Assembly: GCA_035620515.1 (NCBI GenBank)
Contig: DASPGR010000210.1
Location: forward strand, 1 to 6,035
DNA: 6,035 nucleotides
Direction of reading: 5' to 3'
Source: SG8-41 sp035620515
GTDB taxonomy: Bacteria; Pseudomonadota; Gammaproteobacteria; Burkholderiales; SG8-41
The notes below the pieces were generated by a model, which was not told the origin of the DNA, did not search any database, and was given only the letters and a program-made list of their open reading frames with translations. Positions 1 to 6,035 of the stretch are shown piece after piece; positions within the stretch are counted from its first letter, which is position 1; each line of letters begins with the position of its first letter. The position numbers and the translations under genes are program-made.

Positions 1-1
1 T

Positions 2-748
2 GAGCTGCCGATCTTCGATGCGCATATCCACTACAGCCGCACCACTTGGGACGAAGTGCCGCCACGGGACGCGATCGCGTTGCTACGAAAGGCCGGTGTG
101 CGCCGTGCGCTCGTCTCAAGCTCCGATGACGACGGAACGCAAAAGCTCTTTGCGGAAGCGCCCGATCTTGTGATCCCCGAGCTTCGTCCGTATCGCACGG
201 TCGAGGACCAGGCGACGTGGACGGCCGACGACGGGGTGATTACCTATGTGGAGGAGCGGCTCAAGCGCTATCGCTATGTTGCAATCGGAGAGTTTCATCT
301 CCGCGGCGCCGAGGCAGACCGTCCAGTTGTGCGCCGGATCGTTGAGCTCGCACGCAAGCGAGGTCTTTTTCTGCATGTCCATTCAGGCGCTGATGCCATC
401 GGGCGCCTGTTCCGGCATGACCCGACCGCGCGCATCCTGTGGGCGCACGCGGGCTTCGAGCCGCCGGAGAAGGTAGGGGAGATGCTGCGCCGGCACGCGA
501 ACCTCTGGTGCGAGCTTTCGTTTCGCACCGATTACGCTTCCGGTGACGTGATCGAGCTGCGCTGGCGGGCGCTCTTTCTCGAATTCCCCGACCGCTTCAT
601 GGTGGGGACGGATACGTACATGGCTGGCCGCTGGCCCTATGTCGTCGAGCATGCGCGTAGTGCGCGCGAGTGGCTCGCGACCCTCCCGCTCGACGTGGCG
701 GAGAAGATCGCGTATCGAAACGGCGAGGCTCTCTTCTCCGCAAGGTGA
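2..748 (+). CDS. Amidohydrolase-family metal-dependent hydrolase (5' end missing)
   Basis: This is a TIM-barrel hydrolase of the amidohydrolase superfamily, probably cytoplasmic. The frame is open from base 2, and its first visible residues, ELPIFDAHIHYS, carry the strand-1 HxH metal motif (visible residues 8 and 10). The true start therefore lies upstream of the window; the in-frame GTG at 56 would remove the metal site. Further likely ligands are Glu97 (GEFH), His125/His127 (LHVHSG), His149 (WAHAGF) and Asp203 (GTDTY), in the order expected for strands 4, 5, 6 and 8. The C-terminal NGEALF resembles the usual NAxRLF ending of the family. 248 residues are visible, so little is missing. Bases fit the neighbours. 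No signal peptide can be judged. The substrate is unknown; a TatD-like or amidohydrolase-2-like enzyme is possible. The fold call is solid, the reaction is not. Confidence 0.85.
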   Translation, partial: ELPIFDAHIHYSRTTWDEVPPRDAIALLRKAGVRRALVSSSDDDGTQKLFAEAPDLVIPELRPYRTVEDQATWTADDGVITYVEERLKRYRYVAIGEFHLRGAEADRPVVRRIVELARKRGLFLHVHSGADAIGRLFRHDPTARILWAHAGFEPPEKVGEMLRRHANLWCELSFRTDYASGDVIELRWRALFLEFPDRFMVGTDTYMAGRWPYVVEHARSAREWLATLPLDVAEKIAYRNGEALFSAR

Positions 749-780
749 CGGCTTAATCTCCCTTTCCCCGCCCGCAGGGA

Positions 781-810
781 TTGGAGGGTCCCTCGCTCCG
801 GTGCTAGAAT
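781..810 (+). promoter_or_regulatory. Probable promoter of the tRNA-Val gene
   Basis: An extended -10 element, TGCTAGAAT (802-810), matches TATAAT at five of six positions and is preceded by TG. A weak -35, TTGGAG (781-786), sits 18 bases upstream. The bases after the -10 are very G+C rich (GCGCGCTCCCC), as is typical of the discriminator of stable-RNA promoters under stringent control. Transcription would start near 817, a few bases before the mature tRNA at 824. The -10 is convincing; the -35 is weak. Confidence 0.6.
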
Positions 811-823
811 GCGCGCTCCCCGT

Positions 824-898
824 GGGTGGTTAGCTCAGCGGTAGAGCACTGTCTTCACACGGCAGGGGTCACAGGTTCGAACCCTGTACCACCCACCA
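824..898 (+). tRNA. tRNA-Val (anticodon CAC)
   Basis: A full cloverleaf folds by eye. The acceptor stem pairs GGGTGGT (824-830) with ACCACCC (888-894), all seven pairs. The D stem pairs GCTC (833-836) with GAGC (844-847). The anticodon stem pairs 849-853 with 861-865, including one G-T pair, around the loop TTCACAC. The T stem pairs ACAGG (871-875) with CCTGT (883-887) around TTCGAAC. The variable loop is five bases (866-870). The anticodon CAC (856-858) reads the valine codon GTG. The discriminator is A895 and CCA is encoded (896-898). The gene appears to stand alone with its own promoter. No terminator with a T-run is evident downstream. Confidence 0.97.
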
Positions 899-955
899 CT
901 TCACTCATTGTTCACCGTTCTGTCTGGCGGCTGGTCGGCTGGGCATGCACCAGAT

Positions 956-983
956 TTGACACTCCCTTCAGGTTGGCGATAAT
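956..983 (+). promoter_or_regulatory. Sigma70-type promoter for the DUF4124/FN3 gene
   Basis: A perfect -35, TTGACA (956-961), is followed after 16 bases by GATAAT (978-983), five of six to the -10 consensus. Transcription would start near 990, giving a leader of about 40 bases before the ATG at 1030. This is the strongest promoter match in the window. It lies outside the tRNA, which supports a separate transcription unit for the downstream gene. Confidence 0.72.
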
Positions 984-1016
984 TAACCGCAGCGTGACAC
1001 CAGCGCCGCAACAACC

Positions 1017-1022
1017 GGGGGG
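1017..1022 (+). promoter_or_regulatory. Ribosome binding site that fixes the start at 1030
   Basis: A run of six G residues lies seven bases before ATG 1030 and can pair with the CCUCC end of 16S rRNA through G-C and G-U pairs. Together with the signal peptide that begins exactly at this ATG, it decides the start of the DUF4124 gene against the upstream in-frame GTG codons. Confidence 0.55.
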
Positions 1023-1029
1023 TTGTGCA

Positions 1030-2025
1030 ATGCTGAAAGTCTGGTTACTTGCGTTGGGCGTGCTTCTGGTTTCTTTCCCGAGCACCGCACAGCACGTATA
1101 CGTTTGGCGCGATGCCGATGGCGTCATGAACTACTCCGATTCCCCGCCGGTCGGCGGGGCAGTCGGGAACGTCCGGAAGCTGCGCGTTCGCACCAATACT
1201 GCAACAGAGGGCACCGATTCGGCGCCCCTGGTGACCCAGTCACCGGAGGGAAGCGCGAGAGTTGGATCGATCGCATCCGGTCGTTCACGGGATCGGTTGC
1301 GTTCGGACGCTGGTCGCGAGATATCGTCGGGGGGGACTTACGGCGGAAGTGGTGTTGTGGCTGGTGGATCTGGGGGTGGCGCCGCTTCTTCAGCTGGTGG
1401 TCCAGGTGTAGAGGGTGGAGACCGGCCCGTCCCAGCGGCCGCCGGCCCGGCGTCAAGCCCCACGACCACGGCCTCGAGTGCGCCGAGCGTACCTTTGCCC
1501 ATCTCGACCGCGCCGGCGCCTGCTCAGGCGGTGCCCATCTCGACCGCGCCTGCCCCGGATAAGGCGATTCCGATTTCAACCGCGCCAGCTCCGGACAGGG
1601 CCGTGCCGGTTTCGACCGCGCCTGCCCCAAGCCAAGCCGTGCCGATCTCGACCGCGCCGGTGACCACTACCAGCAGCGCCATAGCGTCGTCATCGCCGAG
1701 CACCCCTGTCTCGGGGAGCGCCCCGGGCAACAGTACCGCGGCCCAGACCGCTGGCGGGACCGCCCAGGCGACTCTTTATTGGGATGCGGTAACGAAACCC
1801 CCGATTTCCAAGATTCCGGTCGCGGGTTACCGCGTCTATTTCGGCGAGGGTCCGGGAGCGTATCTCCAGCCCCGTGGGCAGGGGGTGAATGCGGGTAATG
1901 TCACGAGCTACACGGTGCAGGGACTGAAAAGCGGGACACGGTACTACTTCACGGTCACGACTTACGTCGGGGGTAGCGAGAGTCCCTACGCGAACGAAGT
2001 ATCCAAGGTCGCTACTGCGCCCTGA
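1030..2025 (+). CDS. Exported DUF4124 and fibronectin type III domain protein
   Basis: This 331-residue protein is predicted to act in the periplasm or at the cell surface; its function is unknown. Residues 1-20 form a signal peptide (hydrophobic LLALGVLLV, cleavage likely after STA). There is no lipobox and no cysteine. Residues 21-52 match DUF4124: VYVWRDADGVMNYSDSPP has the family's W-x-D-x-x-G, Y-S-D and P-P positions. Residues 60-246 are a low-complexity Gly/Ser then Pro/Ala/Thr linker, probably disordered, containing 12-residue repeats (157-210). Residues 247-331 resemble a fibronectin type III domain: ATLYWDA, AGYRVYFGEGPG, SYTVQGLKSGTRYYFTVTTY and SPYANEVS. ATG 1030 is chosen because the frame upstream runs through the tRNA gene and a promoter, while the signal peptide starts here. 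The gene is monocistronic and convergent with the RND operon. A role in envelope binding or scaffolding is inference only. Confidence 0.88.
   Translation: MLKVWLLALGVLLVSFPSTAQHVYVWRDADGVMNYSDSPPVGGAVGNVRKLRVRTNTATEGTDSAPLVTQSPEGSARVGSIASGRSRDRLRSDAGREISSGGTYGGSGVVAGGSGGGAASSAGGPGVEGGDRPVPAAAGPASSPTTTASSAPSVPLPISTAPAPAQAVPISTAPAPDKAIPISTAPAPDRAVPVSTAPAPSQAVPISTAPVTTTSSAIASSSPSTPVSGSAPGNSTAAQTAGGTAQATLYWDAVTKPPISKIPVAGYRVYFGEGPGAYLQPRGQGVNAGNVTSYTVQGLKSGTRYYFTVTTYVGGSESPYANEVSKVATAP
1498..1659 (+). repeat. Coding tandem repeat, 36 bases, about 4.5 copies
   Basis: Four full units (1498-1533, 1534-1569, 1570-1605, 1606-1641) and a half unit (1642-1659) encode the core PISTAPAP followed by four variable residues: AQAV, DKAI, DRAV and SQAV. 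The fourth unit has Val for Ile in the core. Most core differences between units are synonymous third-base changes, so the copies are not recent identical duplications. The array forms part of the linker between the DUF4124 and fibronectin-like domains. Confidence 0.93.
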
Positions 2026-2066
2026 TTGGCTCACCCTCGGGGAAGACTCCCACCACCCCGGCGCCC

Positions 2067-5000
2067 CTATCGAGAGGGTTCCGTCGCGGCTGCCACAGTT
2101 CCCGTCTCGCGCGAGCCGTAGAACAGTGTGTAGACCACTGGAATCAGCACCAGTGTGACGAGAGTAGAGGCGGTCAGCCCGCCGATGACCGCCCGCGCGA
2201 GCGGCGCCTGGGCGTCCGCGCCCTCTCCGATGCCGAGCGCAAGGGGCATCAGCGCCAGGATCGTCGTCAGCGTGGTCATCAGGATGGGCCGCAGGCGCCG
2301 CCGCCCGGCTTCGGCCGCCGCTTCGATGACATTCATTCCCGCACGTCTTAACTGCCCCGCCTGATCGACCAGCAGGATGGCGTTGTTGACCACGATGCCG
2401 CCCAGCATGATGCAGCCGATGAACGATTGCAGGTTGAGGGTCGTGCGCGTCAGAAACAGGATGAGCAGCACGCCCACGGCCGCAAGCGGAACCGATCCCA
2501 TCACGACGACCGGATCGCGCAGCGACTCATACTGCGAGGCGAGCACCATGTAGACAAGGATCAGTGCGAGGCCGAGCGCAATCAGCAGTTCCCGGAAGGC
2601 CTTCTGCTGCTCTTCGAAATTCCCCCCGACGCGAAGGTCGTAGCCGGTCGGCCGCGCGATCTGGTCAAGCTTGCCCTGGACCTCCTGCGCCACTGAACCC
2701 AGATCGCGCCCGGCTACATTGGCCCTGATCGTCACGAGGCGCTGCTGGTCCTTGCGGTCGATCAAGATGGGGCCCCGGCTATACGACGCCTCCACCAGGT
2801 TGCGCAGCGAAACCTGCTCACCGGATGGCGTATTGAGCGTGAGATCGAGGACTTCATCTACCGAGCGCCGCTCCGCGTCCTCGAGCTGCACGAGGATCCG
2901 GTAGGAGTTGCCGTGAACCCGGTATTCGCCTGCCTGCGAGCCCGCCATCGCCGTCTCGATCGCCTCGGTCACATCTCGCACGCTCAGTCCCAGGTTGGCG
3001 ACTTTTTGCCGGTCGACGCGGATGTCCAGCTCGGGAATGCCCGCCTTCCGGCTGACGTCGATATCAGTGATCCCTGGCACGTCGGCGACCGCTTGCCGGA
3101 CCTGGCGCGCGAGCGCATCGAGAGTCGCGAGGTCGAATCCACGCACCTCGACGACGATGCCTTCCTCGCTGGCAAGCAGGCGCTCGAGCAGGAACTGGCC
3201 CTGGGGCGCGCGCGTGCGGATTGTCATTCCGGCAATCTTGCCGTCGAGAAGCCGGCGCAAGTCGCTCGCAATCCTGGAATTGGAGCGCTTGCGCTGTGCG
3301 GCGGGCACGAGCGACAGGCGAATCTCGCCCTGGGATGCGCCCCCTGCGCGGCGGCTCGACGTTACGACCGTGACAACCGAGGACACGGTCTCCGGCACCG
3401 CCGCGTAGACGATCTTCTCCATCTTGCGCGTTTGCTGGTCGACGAGCTCGAGCCGCGTGCCGGGCTCCATGTCGCCCATCACGCGCACTTCACCTTCGTC
3501 GCTTGGCGGGAGAAACTCGGTGCCAATGAGCGGGAGCAGCAGGAGGCTGCTCGCGAAGAGAGCGCTTGCCCCGAGGACCGTGGTCATGCGGTGGCGCAAC
3601 GCCTGCTGAAGGACATCGCGATATCCCGTCTCCAGGCGATGTATCCACTCGCCCACGCGCTCGGATAACCGTGTTATCCAGCCTGAGGGGCGGGCGGCGC
3701 GCTCTTCCGGCTGCTCGAGTATCCGCGCGGCCGCCATCGGCACCAGAGTGAGCGACACCAGCAGCGAGCAGAAGAGCGAAAACATGATCACATAGGCAAG
3801 CTCCTTGAAGAGCACGCCGGAAACATCGCGCAGGAAGATGAGCGGAAGAAAGATAACGACTGTGGTAAGCGTGCTCGCGACGATCGCTCCCGCAACCTCG
3901 CGCGTGCCTTGCACGGAGGCAACACCGATCGACTCGCCGTTTTCCTGCCGTCTTCGGAAGATGTTCTCGACCACCACGACGGAGCTATCCACCATCATGC
4001 CCACGCCCAACGCGAGGCCTCCGAGCGTCATGAGGTTGAGCGTGAAGCCCCCGAAAAAGAGCAGGGCGAAGGTGGCGATGACAGAGATCGGGATCGCCAG
4101 GGAGATGACGATGGTGCTGCGAAGATCACGCAGGAAGAAGAGCAGCACCAGCACGGCAAGGCTCCCGCCGTAGAGCACGGACTGCGCGACATTCGCGATT
4201 GAGCGCTCGATGAAATTGCCCTGGTTGATGACCGGGATGATCTTCAACTGAGGAAAAGCGCGGTTGACCTCCTCGATCTCCGCCAGCACGCGCCTCGCAA
4301 CCTCGACGGTATTGGCACCGGATTGCTTGCGAATCGCCACGCGCAGCCCCCGCTCGCCGTTGACGCGGATGATCCGCGTCAGTTTCTCGTAGGTGTCTTT
4401 CACTCGGGCGATCTGGCTGATCGTGACCGCGGCGCCCTGCTTCTGCGCGACAACCGTATTGCGGATCTGATCGAGGCTCGTGAATTCGGACGGAGCGCGC
4501 AACGTGACCTGGTACTGGCCCTGCTCGATCTTGCCGGCCGGAAGATCGAGGTTGGCGTTGCGAAGTGCCTGCAGCACCTGGTCGAGCGGAAGTCCCAGCG
4601 CCCGCAAGCGATCCGGGTCGAGCTCTACGCGCACCTCGCGGTCGAAGCCGCCCCATGGGTCGACCTGGGCCACGCCCGGAATTCGGGCGAAGCGATAGCG
4701 GATCTGGTCCTCGACGATCTCGGTCAGCTCCACGGGATCGAGACTGCTTGAGATCCCCATGAGCACCACCGGAAAGCTGTCCACGTCGAACCTGGCGACG
4801 CGCGGTCCGGTGATGTTGTCCGGCAGCTCGCTCAGTTCATTCTGCAGCGTTGCCTGGACCTCGACCGCGGCGGTATCGATGTCGGTGCCCCACTCGAAGC
4901 TGACGCGCACGCTGCTGTTGCCCTCCGAGGATTCCGAGACGATCTCCCTGACACCGGGCACGGTCGCCACGATCTCCTCGATGATCTGGGTGACGAGGCG

Positions 5001-5180
5001 CTCCATCACCACGGGGCTTGCCCCTTCGTATTGGGTGCGAACGGTGAGCGTCGGCAGCTCGATGCTGGGCAGAAGATCGATCTGAAGACGGGTGAGCGAG
5101 GCGAGCCCGAAGATGATGACGATGAGCGCCACCATCACCGTGAACACGGGACGCTTGACGCTCGCTTCGGTAAGGCTCAT
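2067..5180 (-). CDS. RND-family multidrug-type efflux pump, inner-membrane permease
   Basis: This is a proton-driven permease of the AcrB/HAE superfamily, acting as a trimer in the inner membrane with an adaptor and an outer-membrane channel. At 1037 residues it has the usual full length. The start, MSLTEASVKRPVFTVM, is typical. Membrane segments fall near residues 12-30, 334-350, 355-377, 383-404, 432-450, 458-482, 533-552, 862-880, 888-910, 917-938, 963-982 and 995-1020. Two large periplasmic loops (about 31-333 and 553-861) hold the porter and docking domains. Segment 4 reads GVGMMVDSSVVVVEN (Asp398) and segment 10 GGIVVNNAILLVDQ. AcrB has Asp-Asp and Lys at the matching relay positions; here they are Asp398, Ser399 and Asn932, a pattern closer to the non-AcrB branches. 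The ATG overlaps the stop of the adaptor gene by four bases, with a weak GGGCGG upstream. The substrate is not predictable; drug, solvent or lipid export are all possible, and the lack of charged segment-4 heavy-metal motifs argues weakly against CusA-type metal export. Confidence 0.95.
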   Translation of the reverse strand: MSLTEASVKRPVFTVMVALIVIIFGLASLTRLQIDLLPSIELPTLTVRTQYEGASPVVMERLVTQIIEEIVATVPGVREIVSESSEGNSSVRVSFEWGTDIDTAAVEVQATLQNELSELPDNITGPRVARFDVDSFPVVLMGISSSLDPVELTEIVEDQIRYRFARIPGVAQVDPWGGFDREVRVELDPDRLRALGLPLDQVLQALRNANLDLPAGKIEQGQYQVTLRAPSEFTSLDQIRNTVVAQKQGAAVTISQIARVKDTYEKLTRIIRVNGERGLRVAIRKQSGANTVEVARRVLAEIEEVNRAFPQLKIIPVINQGNFIERSIANVAQSVLYGGSLAVLVLLFFLRDLRSTIVISLAIPISVIATFALLFFGGFTLNLMTLGGLALGVGMMVDSSVVVVENIFRRRQENGESIGVASVQGTREVAGAIVASTLTTVVIFLPLIFLRDVSGVLFKELAYVIMFSLFCSLLVSLTLVPMAAARILEQPEERAARPSGWITRLSERVGEWIHRLETGYRDVLQQALRHRMTTVLGASALFASSLLLLPLIGTEFLPPSDEGEVRVMGDMEPGTRLELVDQQTRKMEKIVYAAVPETVSSVVTVVTSSRRAGGASQGEIRLSLVPAAQRKRSNSRIASDLRRLLDGKIAGMTIRTRAPQGQFLLERLLASEEGIVVEVRGFDLATLDALARQVRQAVADVPGITDIDVSRKAGIPELDIRVDRQKVANLGLSVRDVTEAIETAMAGSQAGEYRVHGNSYRILVQLEDAERRSVDEVLDLTLNTPSGEQVSLRNLVEASYSRGPILIDRKDQQRLVTIRANVAGRDLGSVAQEVQGKLDQIARPTGYDLRVGGNFEEQQKAFRELLIALGLALILVYMVLASQYESLRDPVVVMGSVPLAAVGVLLILFLTRTTLNLQSFIGCIMLGGIVVNNAILLVDQAGQLRRAGMNVIEAAAEAGRRRLRPILMTTLTTILALMPLALGIGEGADAQAPLARAVIGGLTASTLVTLVLIPVVYTLFYGSRETGTVAAATEPSR

Positions 5181-6035
5181 CGCGTTCCGCCCGTTGCGTT
5201 GGAGAGGGTTGCCGCGGACGCTTCCGAGGTGATCGTGATCGCCGATCCGTCCTTCAGCAGGTGCTGGCCCAGGACCACGACCTGGCCGGAAATGTCCTTT
5301 CCGCTTATCTGTACCCGGCCGTTGTCGCGGATGCCTGTCTCCACTTTCCTCCAGGCGACGGATTTGCCGTCTGCATTGACGACAAAGACGCCGCTTTCCC
5401 CATCGCGCGTGGTGATGGCCGGTTCGGGAACGGTTACGGCATCCGCGATCTGCGCCAGCACCGCCGTCGCGCGAATGAACATGCCCGGCTTGAGCAGCAG
5501 ATCATTGTTGGTCACCGTGAGCTCGACACGGGCCTGCCGCGTGGCCTCGCGGAAAACCGGGGCGATGCGTTCTATGCGCCCGTCGAAGCGCTGGCCGGGA
5601 TAGGCGTCTGTCGTGAGAATCGCGGGCTGGCCCGCGGTGAGCCGGGAATAATCGCGTTCCGTGACGAAGACGACGGCATTGATGGGATCGATTTCGACGA
5701 TGCGCAGCAGATTGGCATTGGCGGCTACCGTCTGGCCTTCATCAACGTAGCGCTCGGCGACGATGCGCCGGTCGCTGCCGCCGGTCCAGCCGGCTGTGAC
5801 CTTGGTGTAGCCGAGCTGGATATTGGCGGTCCTCAGCGCCGACTCCGCCCGGTTCACCAGCGCCTTAGCCACCTCGAGCTGCGATTTCTTCTCGGCCTGG
5901 TTGGCGAGGGCGCTGTCGTACTGTGACTCCGACGCAATGCCGCGCTTCCGCAGCGTCGTGGTCCGCTCGAGCTCCCGCGCGGCGATATCGAGCGCGCTTT
6001 TCGCGCCGGCGACGTTGGCGACTGCGACGTCCAGG
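5177..6035 (-). CDS. RND efflux periplasmic adaptor (membrane fusion protein), N-terminus missing
   Basis: This is the HlyD/AcrA-type adaptor that bridges the inner-membrane pump and an outer-membrane channel. The frame is open to the right edge, so the N-terminus (signal peptide or lipobox, first lipoyl half, first hairpin helix) is missing; the GTG at 5872 is internal. 285 residues are visible. Residues 1-72 are hairpin helices with the common motif TTLRKRGIASESQYDSA. Residues about 74-115 are the second lipoyl half (LGYTKVTAGWTGG, VAERYVDEGQTV). Residues about 118-200 are the beta-barrel, ending in the family motif LLLKPGMFIRA. Residues about 201-268 are the membrane-proximal domain (VPEPAI, GVFVV, VETGIRDNGRVQISG). 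Its TGA overlaps the pump's ATG (ATGA, 5177-5180), so the two are almost certainly one operon. Any promoter or regulator lies beyond the window. Confidence 0.93.
   Translation of the reverse strand, partial: LDVAVANVAGAKSALDIAARELERTTTLRKRGIASESQYDSALANQAEKKSQLEVAKALVNRAESALRTANIQLGYTKVTAGWTGGSDRRIVAERYVDEGQTVAANANLLRIVEIDPINAVVFVTERDYSRLTAGQPAILTTDAYPGQRFDGRIERIAPVFREATRQARVELTVTNNDLLLKPGMFIRATAVLAQIADAVTVPEPAITTRDGESGVFVVNADGKSVAWRKVETGIRDNGRVQISGKDISGQVVVLGQHLLKDGSAITITSEASAATLSNATGGTR

Noticed and set aside
776..793. Inverted repeat AGGGA/TCCCT next to the tRNA promoter
   Set aside because: It has only five pairs with an eight-base loop and no T-run; it could be chance, and neither an operator nor a terminator is supported.
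824..898. tRNA gene as an integration (att) site for a mobile element
   Set aside because: I saw no second copy of the tRNA 3' end, no integrase, and no composition change downstream within the window.
931..957. Intrinsic terminator after the tRNA
   Set aside because: CTGGT (931-935) pairs with ACCAG (949-953) before a short ATTT, but the stem is five pairs with a 13-base loop and the T-run is too short.
826..1029. Upstream extension of the DUF4124 reading frame to a start inside the tRNA
   Set aside because: It is translated tRNA and promoter sequence; the signal peptide, ribosome binding site and promoter all fit a start at 1030.
1124..1730. Minus-strand open frames across the linker of the DUF4124 gene
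   Set aside because: They exist because the repeats and GC-rich linker lack stop codons in several frames; there is no start context or domain.
2026..2066. Bidirectional terminator between the convergent genes
   Set aside because: Only a four-pair hairpin, GGGA-AGAC-TCCC (2040-2051), is present with no T-run on either strand. Termination may be Rho-dependent or lie elsewhere.
2913..3668. Open frame of 251 codons on the plus strand opposite the RND pump
   Set aside because: It is a mirror frame of GC-rich coding DNA; its composition is Arg/Ala/His-rich, there is no recognisable domain, and it lies antisense to an unmistakable gene. The other plus-strand frames opposite the efflux genes were dropped for the same reason.
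4126..4656. Minus-strand open frame of 176 codons within the RND gene
   Set aside because: It is a +1/-1 shadow of the pump, with Arg/Gly-rich composition and no family match; the pump frame is intact across it.

Overview
The window is GC-rich DNA from a Gram-negative bacterium, most likely a beta- or gammaproteobacterium. The evidence is a tripartite RND efflux operon, a secreted DUF4124 protein (a domain found mainly in those classes), a tRNA gene with an encoded CCA end, and sigma70-type promoters. The genus cannot be told from the sequence. Nothing looks phage-, plasmid- or transposon-derived.

Left part, plus strand. The window opens inside a metal-dependent amidohydrolase gene (2-748) that continues upstream of the edge. 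A short spacer with a stable-RNA-type promoter leads to a complete tRNA-Val(CAC) gene (824-898). A near-consensus promoter (956-983) then drives a 331-residue exported protein (1030-2025). It has a signal peptide, a DUF4124 domain, a long Gly/Ser/Pro/Ala-rich linker with four and a half 12-residue repeats, and a C-terminal fibronectin type III domain. A naive open reading frame for this gene starts inside the tRNA; the start at 1030 is the supported one.

Right part, minus strand. A two-gene efflux operon reads leftwards and converges on the DUF4124 gene across a 41-base gap. The upstream gene is a periplasmic membrane fusion protein (adaptor), cut by the right edge (5177-6035). The downstream gene is a complete 1037-residue RND inner-membrane pump (2067-5180). 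The two genes overlap by four bases (ATGA), so their translation is probably coupled. The adaptor would link the pump to a TolC-like outer-membrane channel; no channel gene lies in this window, and the substrate cannot be read from it.

I found no convincing undescribed system. The points most worth a second look are the DUF4124/repeat/FN3 protein, its start site beside the tRNA, and the replaced proton-relay residues of the RND pump.
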